Positions 53,326 through 63,165 are shown, counted from the stretch's first letter. The stretch is 64,000 bases of DNA from Arenibacter troitsensis (GCF_900177645.1 NZ_FXAO01000007.1:283716-347715), one strand, 5' to 3'. A program made the numbers and translations. Notes: generated from the sequence alone by a model not told the origin.

Positions 53326-55719
53326 TTATCTTCTACGCTGCTGCCCAGAGTACTGCATGGCCTCTCCCTTACCAAAGCCATAGCTAAAGCCGAGGGCGAC
53401 AAATGTGCCTCTTTGACGGCGATTGTAAACCTCGTAATTGGCCTGGGCAATTTGACTCTCATCTATCCTGGAGGCGAATAGGTCCCTTACGCTTAAATTG
53501 AGAACGGCCTTGCCTTTCATTATATTTTTTCGTAATCCCATATCCATAAAAAGCATGTCACTAACGTCACTTTGTACTGTTTGGTAACTGGATTGATAGT
53601 TGCCAGTCATCTCCAAATCGAAATCGGATGGAAGTTTAATTTTTGTCATTAGTTTGGAAGTCCATTGCTCATTGCTAAAATCGAAAACCGTGGTCTGGAA
53701 GATGCCATCCCTTTGAAATTGATTATAATTAAAATCCCCGTTCAAGGTTAGCCATTTGGAAGGACTGTATTTTGCATTGAATTCTATTCCAGTGGCTCTA
53801 TTGGTTCCAATATTGTCCGGCTTAGAGGTGCTAACATTGTTTTCGAAAGTGGTAATACGCTCTATGACGTCTGTGGTATAGCGGTAGTACACTCCAAAAT
53901 TGATGCTTGCAGGGCCTAAAATATAGATACTGGTTACCTCATAGGAATCAGTAAATTCGGGCTGTAAATCGGGATTACCTTGTCGAACGCTATAATTGTT
54001 CCGGATATTAAAAAATGGGTTCAAATCCCACATTCTTGGCCTGTAAATACGCTTGGAGTAACCAGCTTGAATGGAAACCTTATCGCTAAACTTATAGGAG
54101 CTATGAAGACTGGGAAAAAAATTACTGTAGTTTTGATCGTTGGCCGAGCTTGTCGTTACAAGGAGGGTATTCTGATCGGTCTGCTCCAAGCGCAAGCCTC
54201 CCTTTATACCCCATTTTTTTCCTTCATAGGAACCGGTACCGTATAGCCCTAGCACCTTTTGATCGAATTCAAAGACATTGGTCAAACCAGGGTCGTTAAC
54301 AAAGGTGCCGTTGGTGAAATTATTTACCTCGTAATCATTGCTTACGTCGTTCATGACATATTGGGCCCCTGTTTCCAACGTCCACTCGTCAGTAATAGGA
54401 TTGGTATAATCCAGTTTAAAGGTGAATATAGCTTCTTTAAAATCGGTTCTAGTCTGCTGTCTGCTATCATTGTCATCCCCGGATATGGTGGTATTCAAGA
54501 ATTCGGAGGATTGGTCCTTTCCAAAGAAATTTCCCAAGCCACTAAAAAGTAGGGTATGGTCCTCATGGTTCTCGAAATCCTTTTTGTATTGCAGTTCATA
54601 TTGAAATTTTGGATTTTTTGCGTCTGTGACTTCGATTCGTTCCCATTCGGAACTAATGGTATTGTCGGAGTCCAAGGCCACAAAACTGGTGTTGGAGGGT
54701 TGATCCTCTATTTCCATGGCAAAGTTTCCCGAGAGGGTCAAGACGTTATTATCATTAATATGATAGTCTGTTCCCAGGACGAAATTATAGTAGGTTTCAT
54801 TCCTGTACTCGGTGCCGTTACTAAGAATGGTAGTGTTGTTTATTAGATCTACGTTACGGGTTTCCAAGTCGTTGGGCATATCCCTTAGGCCTACCCCCAA
54901 TTGGGTAAAAAGGTTGAAATTTTCTGTTCTTCTGTTTAAGCTCACTCCCACACTATGGCTGTCAGGAGCCCCAGTATTCACCGAGATGGAACCGTTGAGG
55001 CCTTTTCGTTCCTCCTTTTTCAGGACAATATTGATGATGCCCGATGTACCTTCGGCGTCATATTTGGCTGAAGGGTTGGTCATTACTTCAATCTTTTCAA
55101 TCATATCTGCCGTAATGGTGCCCAAGGCATTTCCTTCTTCACTAGCAATGATAGATGGCTTGCCGTTGATGAGAATCTGTACTCCTTGACTCCCTCTAAG
55201 ACTAATGCGCCCTTCTATGTTAACGTTAACGGACGGTACATTGTTTAAAACTTCCAAGGCACTTGCCCCAGTAGTACTTAGGTCTTTGCCTACGTTGAAT
55301 ACACGTTTGTCCAATTTAAACTCGGTACGTGAAACTTCTCCCTGTACCACTACCTCCTGTAGCTGTTCTGCATCTTCGGAAAGGGCAACCCTCCCTAAAT
55401 CAATAGTTTGACTCTGAGTTGGAGGTGGTCCAAATGTTTTGGTCTTGAAACCTAAATAACTTACTTCTATGTAATAGTCGGAAGCATCGGTCTCCAAGCT
55501 AAAACTACCATCATCCATAGAGGTGGTCCCATCTATAGGTTTTTTGGTTTCGTTATCGCCTACCATTACCGTAGCATAAGCAATGGGTTGTCCACTGGAT
55601 TCCTCTACTATAGTGCCCTTTATGGTTACCGTACCTTGTTGTCCAAAGGCAGCTGGACAATAGAGCATTATTGAACAGGCGATCAACACTTGTACCAAAA
55701 TTTTTTTCATGGGTTTCAT
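53326..55719 (-). CDS. TonB-dependent receptor-like outer membrane barrel
   Basis: A 797-residue outer membrane protein with a signal peptide (ending FGQ), a carboxypeptidase-regulatory-like domain (VTIKGTIVEESSGQPIAYAT), a plug-like region (LEVLNNVPSVNVNIEG, GVQILINGKPS, IEVMTNPSAKYDAEGTSGII) and a large barrel of the OMP_b-brl_3 type. Unlike SusC it has no STN domain and no SusD partner. Such receptors take up small ligands or act as sensors. It is divergent from the LytS/LytTR pair, which may control it. The very C-terminus is Gln/Arg-rich rather than aromatic. Confidence 0.85.
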   Translation of the reverse strand: MKPMKKILVQVLIACSIMLYCPAAFGQQGTVTIKGTIVEESSGQPIAYATVMVGDNETKKPIDGTTSMDDGSFSLETDASDYYIEVSYLGFKTKTFGPPPTQSQTIDLGRVALSEDAEQLQEVVVQGEVSRTEFKLDKRVFNVGKDLSTTGASALEVLNNVPSVNVNIEGRISLRGSQGVQILINGKPSIIASEEGNALGTITADMIEKIEVMTNPSAKYDAEGTSGIINIVLKKEERKGLNGSISVNTGAPDSHSVGVSLNRRTENFNLFTQLGVGLRDMPNDLETRNVDLINNTTILSNGTEYRNETYYNFVLGTDYHINDNNVLTLSGNFAMEIEDQPSNTSFVALDSDNTISSEWERIEVTDAKNPKFQYELQYKKDFENHEDHTLLFSGLGNFFGKDQSSEFLNTTISGDDNDSRQQTRTDFKEAIFTFKLDYTNPITDEWTLETGAQYVMNDVSNDYEVNNFTNGTFVNDPGLTNVFEFDQKVLGLYGTGSYEGKKWGIKGGLRLEQTDQNTLLVTTSSANDQNYSNFFPSLHSSYKFSDKVSIQAGYSKRIYRPRMWDLNPFFNIRNNYSVRQGNPDLQPEFTDSYEVTSIYILGPASINFGVYYRYTTDVIERITTFENNVSTSKPDNIGTNRATGIEFNAKYSPSKWLTLNGDFNYNQFQRDGIFQTTVFDFSNEQWTSKLMTKIKLPSDFDLEMTGNYQSSYQTVQSDVSDMLFMDMGLRKNIMKGKAVLNLSVRDLFASRIDESQIAQANYEVYNRRQRGTFVALGFSYGFGKGEAMQYSGQQRRR

Positions 55720-55915
55720 TATTAATTTTAATTGTAGGAATTACAAAGATTCATTTTTTTGTTGAGAAGGGGGGTTATTTTCTGTGAACGACAAAAGTAT
55801 TCCATTGAACGACAGCCAGTAATTTTTAAGAAAGGCATGCGCTGTTTAGGGGTTTATTTATGCCGTTGGGATGCTTCTATTTTATGAAACCATGGTAATA
55901 GCTTAATTTTGAGGA

Positions 55916-56932
55916 ATGAAAAAAGCCGTGATTTCCAGGAAGGAACTGTTCTTTCAAGTCGTACTCCATGTCTTGGTGCTGCTTTTCTATTCTTTTGACA
56001 AGTACAATCCTGGTATTACCTTCGCCCAATTGGTCTTCTTTTTGGTCTACACCGTTTTTGCTGCTTTCATAACCTACTTCCTCATGCCTAGATTACTATA
56101 TCGAAAAAAATATTGGCGGTTTTTGGGAATGGTAGTTTTGGTATTATTCGGTGTTATATGGGCCGAAGAGCTTTTGGAACTGGTTTTTTATCCAGGAACC
56201 AAAAGAGCGAATATTGTCCCTGGAATCTATTACGCTGTATTCGACGTATTGCCGGTAATAGGAATTTTGTCGGGATTCAAGTTTGCATGGGATGCGATAA
56301 GTTCCCAAAGTGAAGTGGAAAAGTTGAAAATGTCCGCTCAGGAAAATGAACTACAATTTTTAAAATCACAGATCAATCCCCATTTTTTATTTAATAATTT
56401 GAATAATCTATACTCCTACGCCATAGATAATTCCCCTAAGACACCTACCATTATTTTGGAACTTTCTTCGGTATTGAGGTATATGTTGTACGACTGCAAG
56501 GAAAAGTATGTGCCACTCACCAAGGAGATAGAACACCTTAAAAACTATACCCAATTAAGTGAATTGCAGATTGAAAATAGGGGTAAGGTAGATTTTAAAG
56601 CGGATATTATAGGGTCGGGATACCGTATTGCACCCTTAATATTGACCGTATTTGTGGAAAATGCCTTTAAGCATAGTACCGCAAGCCAATCGGAGGATAT
56701 ATTTATTAATGTAAATATTAAGGTCTCGGAAAATGGTCTTTTACACTTTGAATGTACCAATTCCTTTCGTCGTGAAACCAATACCGACGATCTTTCCCAT
56801 GGGATAGGTCTTCAGAACGTTAAAAAACGCTTAGGGTTGATTTATCCAGGGGCACATAGTTTATCTATTGAGGAATCTGAGACCACTTATTCCGTTATTT
56901 TGAACATTGATCTTAAAAGAGGTAGCACATGA
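55916..56932 (+). CDS. LytS/YehU-type sensor histidine kinase
   Basis: A 338-residue membrane kinase with four helices in the first 125 residues (about 12-26, 33-55, 67-85, 103-123), a short coiled coil, and the His_kinase domain with the phosphorylated His156 in SQINPHFLFNNLNNLYSY. The ATPase part has VENAFKHS and HGIGLQNVKKRLGL. There is no periplasmic sensor domain, so the membrane part itself may sense. The response regulator gene overlaps its stop (ATGA at 56929-56932). It is divergent from the barrel receptor gene. Confidence 0.9.
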   Translation: MKKAVISRKELFFQVVLHVLVLLFYSFDKYNPGITFAQLVFFLVYTVFAAFITYFLMPRLLYRKKYWRFLGMVVLVLFGVIWAEELLELVFYPGTKRANIVPGIYYAVFDVLPVIGILSGFKFAWDAISSQSEVEKLKMSAQENELQFLKSQINPHFLFNNLNNLYSYAIDNSPKTPTIILELSSVLRYMLYDCKEKYVPLTKEIEHLKNYTQLSELQIENRGKVDFKADIIGSGYRIAPLILTVFVENAFKHSTASQSEDIFINVNIKVSENGLLHFECTNSFRRETNTDDLSHGIGLQNVKKRLGLIYPGAHSLSIEESETTYSVILNIDLKRGST

Positions 56933-57636
56933 TTCGTTGCATCATTATAGAGGATCAGCCACCAGCACAGCGAGTACTTCAAAAGTATATTGGAGAAATG
57001 AATAGTTTGGAGCTAAAGGCTACTTTCGCGGATGCCCTTAAGGCCATGGATTATCTAAAAACCGAAGCGGTAGATTTAATTTTTTTGGATATCCACTTGC
57101 CCAAGATTTCTGGGATAGACTTTTTAAAAGCATTGAACAATAAGCCACATGTGATATTAACTACGGCTTTTTCGGAATATGCACTTGAAAGTTATGAATA
57201 TCATGTAACGGACTATTTGTTAAAGCCGTTTTCCTTTGAACGATTTGTAATGGCCGTTTCCAAAGTTCCTGTTGGCAATGTACATACATCTTCAGTGGAA
57301 ACGGATGTGGAAAGGAAGACAATTCCAGAGGTAATTTTTATAAAATCGGGCTATGAACACCTTAAAATAGCCGTAGCAGATATATTTTATATCCAATCCG
57401 AAGCGGACTACACCGAAATTTACACCGCTGATAAAAAGCATCTGACCTCACATTCCTTAAGGTATTGGTTGCAGCAATTGCCCTTGGGCCAGTTTGCCCA
57501 AGTGCATAAGTCCTATATTGTCAATACCCGGCAAATTGTGAAGGTATCGGGCAAGAGTATTGTTTTTAACAAGGAGACCTTTGTGCCCATTGGACGCGCC
57601 TTTAAAGAAGGATTTGTGGAAAAGTACCTTAAGTAA
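56929..57636 (+). CDS. LytTR-family response regulator
   Basis: A 235-residue regulator. The receiver domain has acidic residues Glu8/Asp9, the phosphoacceptor Asp54 (LIFLDIHLPKI), a Thr in LTTAFSEYA and Lys in LLKPFSFERF. The LytTR DNA-binding domain (about residues 130-235) has FIKSGYEHLKIAVADIFYI and QVHKSYIVN. Its targets are probably the divergent receptor gene or the GH28 operon starting 131 bp downstream, though that operon also has a LacI-type operator. Confidence 0.9.
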   Translation: MIRCIIIEDQPPAQRVLQKYIGEMNSLELKATFADALKAMDYLKTEAVDLIFLDIHLPKISGIDFLKALNNKPHVILTTAFSEYALESYEYHVTDYLLKPFSFERFVMAVSKVPVGNVHTSSVETDVERKTIPEVIFIKSGYEHLKIAVADIFYIQSEADYTEIYTADKKHLTSHSLRYWLQQLPLGQFAQVHKSYIVNTRQIVKVSGKSIVFNKETFVPIGRAFKEGFVEKYLK

Positions 57637-57722
57637 TGGCTAACTTGTTTTGAGCCACTCGTACTTCGCACAAAATATTTCCCAAAAAGGTTAATTTGTG
57701 TATTAAATTATGTTGGAATAGA

Positions 57723-57757
57723 TAACTTTATTATATTAGTGCAATCGATTGCACTAA
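57723..57757 (+). promoter_or_regulatory. LacI-type operator and putative promoter before GH28
   Basis: A 22-bp perfect palindrome at 57736-57757 has the core TGCAATCGATTGCA, the classic LacI/GalR-family form with a central CG. It ends 10 bp before the GH28 start codon. TAACTTTA at 57723-57730 is close to the Bacteroidota -7 box (TAnnTTTG), with TTTG 24 bp upstream, so a bound repressor would lie at the transcription start. No LacI gene is in the window. Confidence 0.7.
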
Positions 57758-57767
57758 TCTTAATGTT

Positions 57768-59198
57768 ATGAAATTCAGTATTCGTTTTATTGTAAGTACA
57801 TCTCTCATTATGCTGCTGTTGGGACTTGTGTCCAATGCCTGCAAGGAAGCACCAAAAGAGCAAAATCAGGCCGCGGATTTATTTGCGGCGGCCGATAAGA
57901 TTATTGAGGACATTGTGGTACCTCAATTTCCTGATCGTAGTTTTAGTATAATGGATTTTGGTGCGGTAGCCGATGGTGTATCAAACAGTACTGAGGCGTT
58001 TAAATTGGCTATTGATACTTGTCACAAGGAAGGTGGGGGTACGGTAATTGTTCCGATAGGAAGTTACCTAACAGGGCCTATACACTTAAAAAGTAATGTG
58101 AACTTGCATTTGGAGGAAGGCGCCGAAGTTTTTTTTACCAAAGAATTGAGTGCCTATCTCCCTGTTGTCCATACCTCTTATGAAGGTGTGGAACTCATGA
58201 ATTATTCGCCCTTGATCTACGCCTATAAACAAAAAAATATCGCCGTGACCGGAAAGGGCGTTTTTAATGGACAGGCAAGTAATACTAATTGGTGGCCTTG
58301 GTGTGGAGCGGAAAGATATGGGCATATTGATGGGGAACCACAACAAAAGGATGGGCATAACTTGCCTCGTCTGCGTAAAATGAATGAAGAAGCTACGCCG
58401 GTTGCTGAACGTTTGTTTGGGGAAGGTTACCAATTGCGGCCTAGTTTTTTTCAACCTTTTGAATGCGAAAACATCCTAGTAAAAGGCGTAACCTTTACCA
58501 ATGCTCCATTTTGGGTTATGCATCCCATTAAATGTAACAATGTTACCGTTGATGGGGTAACGGTAAAAAGCCATGGACCAAACAACGATGGATGTGACCC
58601 TGAGTATTCCAAAAATGTTCACATTACCAATTGTGTTTTCGATACAGGTGATGATTGTATTGCCATCAAATCTGGTAGAAACGATGAAGGAAGGAGGGTA
58701 AATATTTCAAGTGAGAATATTGTTGTGGAAAATTGTATAATGAAAGATGGTCATGGAGGTGTGGTCATGGGCAGTGAAATTTCGGCAGGGGTAAGGAATG
58801 TGTACGTTAGAAACTGTAATATGGATAGTCCTAACTTGGATAGGGCTATTCGAATAAAGACAAATACGCTAAGGGGAGGTTTTGTTGAAAATGTGTTTGT
58901 AAAAAATATTCAAGTTGGGCAGGTAAAAGAGGCAGTATTAAAAATTAATACATACTATGCAATTTATGACAATCAAGAGGGAAATTTTATTCCCACCATC
59001 AAGAATATCCATTTAGAGGATATTGAGGTGGAAAACGGGGGCGAATATGGAATATTGATAAAGGGTAGGGCCGAAAGCCCGGTTGAAAATGTAACCTTGA
59101 CCAATGTGAATATAAAGGGCGCTAAAACTCCATTATCTGTTGAAAATTCGCAACCTATTATCTTCAAAAATACCACTATAAACGGAGTTGAATATTAA
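57768..59198 (+). CDS. GH28 polygalacturonase-like enzyme
   Basis: A 476-residue right-handed beta-helix glycosidase, lipoprotein type (lipobox SNAC near residue 25). The catalytic set of GH28 is present: NNDGCDP (Asp274), DTGDDC (Asp295, Asp296), GHGG (His329) and RIKT. The opening FSIMDFGAVADG is also typical. GH28 enzymes cut alpha-linked galacturonic acid, often from non-reducing ends in Bacteroidota. It starts a three-gene operon with DUF4861 and GH105 genes, a combination suited to pectin-like or other uronic-acid glycans, controlled by the LacI-type operator in front. Confidence 0.92.
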   Translation: MKFSIRFIVSTSLIMLLLGLVSNACKEAPKEQNQAADLFAAADKIIEDIVVPQFPDRSFSIMDFGAVADGVSNSTEAFKLAIDTCHKEGGGTVIVPIGSYLTGPIHLKSNVNLHLEEGAEVFFTKELSAYLPVVHTSYEGVELMNYSPLIYAYKQKNIAVTGKGVFNGQASNTNWWPWCGAERYGHIDGEPQQKDGHNLPRLRKMNEEATPVAERLFGEGYQLRPSFFQPFECENILVKGVTFTNAPFWVMHPIKCNNVTVDGVTVKSHGPNNDGCDPEYSKNVHITNCVFDTGDDCIAIKSGRNDEGRRVNISSENIVVENCIMKDGHGGVVMGSEISAGVRNVYVRNCNMDSPNLDRAIRIKTNTLRGGFVENVFVKNIQVGQVKEAVLKINTYYAIYDNQEGNFIPTIKNIHLEDIEVENGGEYGILIKGRAESPVENVTLTNVNIKGAKTPLSVENSQPIIFKNTTINGVEY

Positions 59199-59225
59199 TC
59201 TGTAAATAATCACAATGCAAAAATT

Positions 59226-60239
59226 ATGAAAAAAGTCGCTGTACTATGTCTTACCTTTTTAGGTGTTTTGGCCTGTAGGGAGAAATCTGCCAAAAACGAT
59301 AACATAACTGAAACCGGGCAAAGTGTTGGGATCACCGCCGATACACCGCTTAAAACCTATGCCGAAATATCCATAAAGGATGGCGGGGAGTGGGTTGGAA
59401 GAAAGTATGTAGGCGGAGATAGTTTTAGAAATGTACAAGAATTGGAGGTTCCTGAAAACCACACAGACCATTCTTTTTTTATTCGTTATGAGGGCCCGGG
59501 TTGGGAAAACAATCAAATTGGGTTTAGGTTATATTTGGATTGGAGGAACGCCATCGACATTTATGGTAAGAAGGTAGATTCTTTGGTCTTACCCTATGTA
59601 GGGCAGGATGGCTTTGATTCCTATCACGAACCTGCAGACTGGGGACAGGACATTTTAAAGGCGGGTAAATCCATGGGGTTGGGAGGATATGGTAGATTGG
59701 TAAATGATACGGTGGCCCATTTTAGGGATGTGGGCAATACCTTTGTTCAAATTGAAAACAAGGATAGTAACTCTACCGTGTATATTGACTACAAGGGTTG
59801 GGAAACGGGCAATGAAAGCATTGATTTGGAAGCCACTTTGACCATTTTTAAGGAAGACAGGTACACTCTTGCAACTTTGACCCCGTCCAAAGCCATTTCA
59901 GGTATATGTACTGGGATAGTGAAATTCAAGGATATCGTCCTTAGAAAAAAGGAAGGTATAAAGTGGGGATATATAGCGTCATATGGTGCCCAGACATTAG
60001 TGAGTGATACCGATAAATTAGGGATGGCTATTTTTTATAGGATTGACCAAGTGGCCGAACAAAAAGAGGGAATCAATGACCATCTTGTTGTATTTAAACC
60101 AACCACAGATAAAATTACCTACTATTTGCTTGGAGCATGGGAACAGGAACCTAATGGCATAAAAGATGAAGCATCGTTCATTTTGGATTTGGACAAAAAA
60201 TTGGAAAGGCTAAACACTACTAATTCATTAAACTTATAA
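59226..60239 (+). CDS. DUF4861-family lipoprotein
   Basis: A 337-residue lipoprotein (lipobox LGVLAC). It matches the DUF4861 family: NHTDHSFFIRYEGPGWENN, GFRLYLDWRNAIDIYGKK, HEPADWGQDILKAGKSMGLG and AHFRDVGN. These proteins are often found next to GH105/GH88 and pectin-type enzymes and are suspected to be carbohydrate-active, but the reaction is not established. It lies 27 bp after GH28 and 3 bp before GH105. Confidence 0.82.
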   Translation: MKKVAVLCLTFLGVLACREKSAKNDNITETGQSVGITADTPLKTYAEISIKDGGEWVGRKYVGGDSFRNVQELEVPENHTDHSFFIRYEGPGWENNQIGFRLYLDWRNAIDIYGKKVDSLVLPYVGQDGFDSYHEPADWGQDILKAGKSMGLGGYGRLVNDTVAHFRDVGNTFVQIENKDSNSTVYIDYKGWETGNESIDLEATLTIFKEDRYTLATLTPSKAISGICTGIVKFKDIVLRKKEGIKWGYIASYGAQTLVSDTDKLGMAIFYRIDQVAEQKEGINDHLVVFKPTTDKITYYLLGAWEQEPNGIKDEASFILDLDKKLERLNTTNSLNL

Positions 60240-60242
60240 AAC

Positions 60243-61490
60243 ATGAAAAATTTAAGAACTTACATTTCTATTTGTGTATTGATTATTGGTTTATCCATTA
60301 CTTCATGTAAGGAAGCCAAAGGGGAATCCAAAGTAGTACAAGAGGACCCTAAAGCATCAATAATAGTTCCCGAAAACTTGAAGTGGTCCGAAAGAATGCT
60401 AATGTCGGAAATTGAGCGTTTTCCGGATGCAACCAAACTGGACTTTGTGGACAAGCCTAGATGGAGCTATACCAATGGATTGGTCCTATCTGCCGCCATA
60501 AAAGTGTATGAGGAAACCAAGAAGCAAGAATATTACGATTATATCTATGCTTATGCGGATGATTTAATTGACAGCACCGGAACCATAAAAACCTATTCTT
60601 TGGAAGACCAGAATCTGGATATGATCAAGTCTGGTGATGTTTTATTATATCTATATGATAAAACCAAGGAAGAAAGGTTTTTGAAGGCCATGCAGATATT
60701 AAGTAGTCAAATGGATTCCCAGCCTAGAACATCGGACGGAGGTTTTTGGCACAAGAAGCGATATCCATATCAAATGTGGTTGGACGGATTGTATATGGCA
60801 GAGCCATTTCATGCACATTACACCAACATTTTCGAAAAAGATGCGCAGGAAGCCAAAAAAATCTATGATGACATTTTATTGCAATTCGATTTGATTCAAA
60901 AGCACAGCCATGATGAAAAAACGGGTCTTTTGTACCATGGTTGGGATGAAAGCAGGGAGCAAAAATGGGCAGATAAGAAAACGGGAACCTCACCCCATTT
61001 TTGGTCAAGGGCCATGGGCTGGTATGGCATGGCAATGGTAGATGTTTTGGATTTTTTACCAGAGGATCATCCGGGCCGTGAGAGAATTATTACCTATCTG
61101 AATCAATTCGCCGAGGCCGTAACAAAATATCAGGATTCAACGGGTTTGTGGTATCAAGTGTTGGATCAGGGTGACCGTGAAGGCAACTATTTGGAGGCTT
61201 CCGGTAGCTCCATGTTCACCTATACTTTTGCCAAGGGAGTCCATAAGGGATATTTGCCGGAAAAGTACATGGATATTGCGGAAAAGGCGTACTCTGGAAT
61301 ATTGGACAACTTAATATCCATTGAAGATAACGGAGTGGTGAACCTTAACAAAGTATGCGGGGTCGCCGGTTTGGGAGGTGATCCATATAGGGACGGGTCT
61401 TATGAGTATTATGTAAATGAAATTATTAGGCCCAACGACCCAAAGGGAACCGGTCCGTTTATATTGGCCAGTTTAGAGTTGAACAAATAG
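60243..61490 (+). CDS. GH105 unsaturated glucuronyl/galacturonyl hydrolase
   Basis: A 415-residue lipoprotein (lipobox ITSC). The alpha6/alpha6 barrel motifs of GH105 are seen: WSYTNGLVLSAA, GFWHKKRYPYQMWLDGLYMA with the catalytic Asp171, HGWDES, and SPHFWSRAMGWYGMAMVD. It removes the unsaturated uronic acid left on oligosaccharides by polysaccharide lyases. No lyase is visible in the window, so its substrate must come from a lyase gene elsewhere, or from a related reaction. Last gene of the GH28 operon. Confidence 0.9.
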   Translation: MKNLRTYISICVLIIGLSITSCKEAKGESKVVQEDPKASIIVPENLKWSERMLMSEIERFPDATKLDFVDKPRWSYTNGLVLSAAIKVYEETKKQEYYDYIYAYADDLIDSTGTIKTYSLEDQNLDMIKSGDVLLYLYDKTKEERFLKAMQILSSQMDSQPRTSDGGFWHKKRYPYQMWLDGLYMAEPFHAHYTNIFEKDAQEAKKIYDDILLQFDLIQKHSHDEKTGLLYHGWDESREQKWADKKTGTSPHFWSRAMGWYGMAMVDVLDFLPEDHPGRERIITYLNQFAEAVTKYQDSTGLWYQVLDQGDREGNYLEASGSSMFTYTFAKGVHKGYLPEKYMDIAEKAYSGILDNLISIEDNGVVNLNKVCGVAGLGGDPYRDGSYEYYVNEIIRPNDPKGTGPFILASLELNK

Positions 61491-62188
61491 CCCCATACGG
61501 CAAGGAGGGACCTTCGCACGATAAAGTTCTAAGGAACTCCGTAGGCGTATCATTAAGAGGACCATAATGTGTTAATACAATATGGTCCCAACCAACACGG
61601 CCATAGAAATAGTGTTTTAGGGTAAGTGTTGGCATATAGGGAATTGAGGAGGAAATAGTCAACTTGGTTTTAGCTAGGTATGTACTTAATTGCAGTTATG
61701 GTTGGTATCTGGGAAGAATGGCTGCAAAAACCAAAGAAAGAGAGGACATATCCATTATTTTACCTCCAATCCCAGGGAATAAGAGATTGGTAGGCAAAGT
61801 TTCCTGAAATCAGGATTCCACGGATTATGGTCCATATAGATTACAGATCAGGTAAATCCGTTACATAGATTAAAATAGGGGAATGGCCCCAAATCAAGAG
61901 GTAAAGGTTGATTGGAATGCCACCGTGGCCCTAATGGGTGTTTTAGGTGGCAAACGTGTCAAAGTCCTTGGGTCCAATTTGATTGTATGGGGCTGTAACC
62001 GAATATTGGAAGCGGATTTAGAAACTTTGGAAGCGGCAATAATCTATAAATAGGCGACGGCTATGCGACACAAGGTTTTCAGCATTGTTCCTTATTTTTC
62101 AAAATGGAAATAGTTGAAAGGGGATCATACCATTTGATTTAAAGCCATCTAAATCAATAATTGCCGTTAACATTAAAACTGAAGTATT
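61491..62188. other. 700-bp stretch with a possible decayed gene
   Basis: No full gene is seen. A 56-codon frame at 61883-62053 (MAPNQEVKVDWNATVALMGV, ending LEAAIIYK) and, upstream in the same frame between stops, STDYGPYRLQIR look like pieces of a decayed exported protein. I cannot name the family. The end of the stretch should contain the promoter for the hydrolase gene at 62189. Confidence 0.35.
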
Positions 62189-63148
62189 TTGATTGGGATA
62201 AAATTTTGGTCCTTTTTTGTGATATCCATAATTTTTGGTTCTTTGCTTTGGGCCCAACAACAACCTCATGGGGTTGAGCCCTATACCATTGCTTCTACCT
62301 ATCAAAAGTTAAAAGCCCAATACCCCTTTGTTGAACCAATAAGACCTTTGAGATCCAATAAAGTTAAAGCAAAAAAAAATGTAGTATACAAGGTGGACGG
62401 GACCAAAAAATTAAGGGCCGATATGTATTTTCCCAAATCAGGGAAAGATAAAGTATTTCCAGCGGTTTTATTGATTCATGGTGGGGGATGGATTACCGGG
62501 AGTAAGGAAAATTTAGGAGTAATGGCTCAGCATTTGGCACTACACGGCTATGTAGCCATTACGCTATCCTATACCCTAAGCAGGGAAGCACCATATCCGG
62601 CCAGTGTTTTGGATATTAAAACGGCAATATCATGGATGCGCGCCAACGCAGAAAAGTATTATTTGGATCCTGATAAGATCGCAATTATGGGAACCTCGGC
62701 TGGAGCCCAATTGGCAACCCTTGTGGGACTTACCCCTAATTCTGCCATTTATGAAAGGAAATCGCCTTTTTCAGATGAAGTGCAGGCCATTATCAATATT
62801 GATGGCATTGTATCCTTTGTTCATCCTGAAGCACATGAGGAAGGCAAATCGGCCGGAATATGGCTTGGAGGGTCTAGAACTGAAAATTGGAAAAATTGGA
62901 ATGAAGCCTCCCCCTTGGGCTATGTAAACGGGAACTCGCCCCCAATACTTTTTGTCAATAGTGCACAAGCCCGTTTTCATGCGGGAAGAGATGATTTGGT
63001 GTCACTTTATAATGGCTATGGCATTTATAGCGAGGTGCATACCATTTTGGATAGTCCACATTCATTTTGGTTACTGCATCCTTGGTTCGGATCAACGCTG
63101 GGTTACACCCTTGGGTTTTTGGAGAGGGTCTTTGGTCCAGGTCAATGA
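62189..63148 (+). CDS. Secreted alpha/beta hydrolase, carbohydrate esterase-like
   Basis: A 319-residue hydrolase starting at a TTG that directly precedes a signal peptide (about residues 1-22, ending LWAQ). The oxyanion motif is LLIHGGGWITGS, the nucleophile motif is GTSAGAQLA, and the histidine lies in DSPHSFWLL. This is the fold of the BD-FAE and hormone-sensitive-lipase-like esterases that take acetyl or similar groups off glycans. Its place next to the GH28-GH105 operon supports a deacetylating role. The stop is 18 bp from the converging FG-GAP gene. Confidence 0.82.
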   Translation: MIGIKFWSFFVISIIFGSLLWAQQQPHGVEPYTIASTYQKLKAQYPFVEPIRPLRSNKVKAKKNVVYKVDGTKKLRADMYFPKSGKDKVFPAVLLIHGGGWITGSKENLGVMAQHLALHGYVAITLSYTLSREAPYPASVLDIKTAISWMRANAEKYYLDPDKIAIMGTSAGAQLATLVGLTPNSAIYERKSPFSDEVQAIINIDGIVSFVHPEAHEEGKSAGIWLGGSRTENWKNWNEASPLGYVNGNSPPILFVNSAQARFHAGRDDLVSLYNGYGIYSEVHTILDSPHSFWLLHPWFGSTLGYTLGFLERVFGPGQ

Positions 63149-63165
63149 AGGACGCTTTTAATGGA

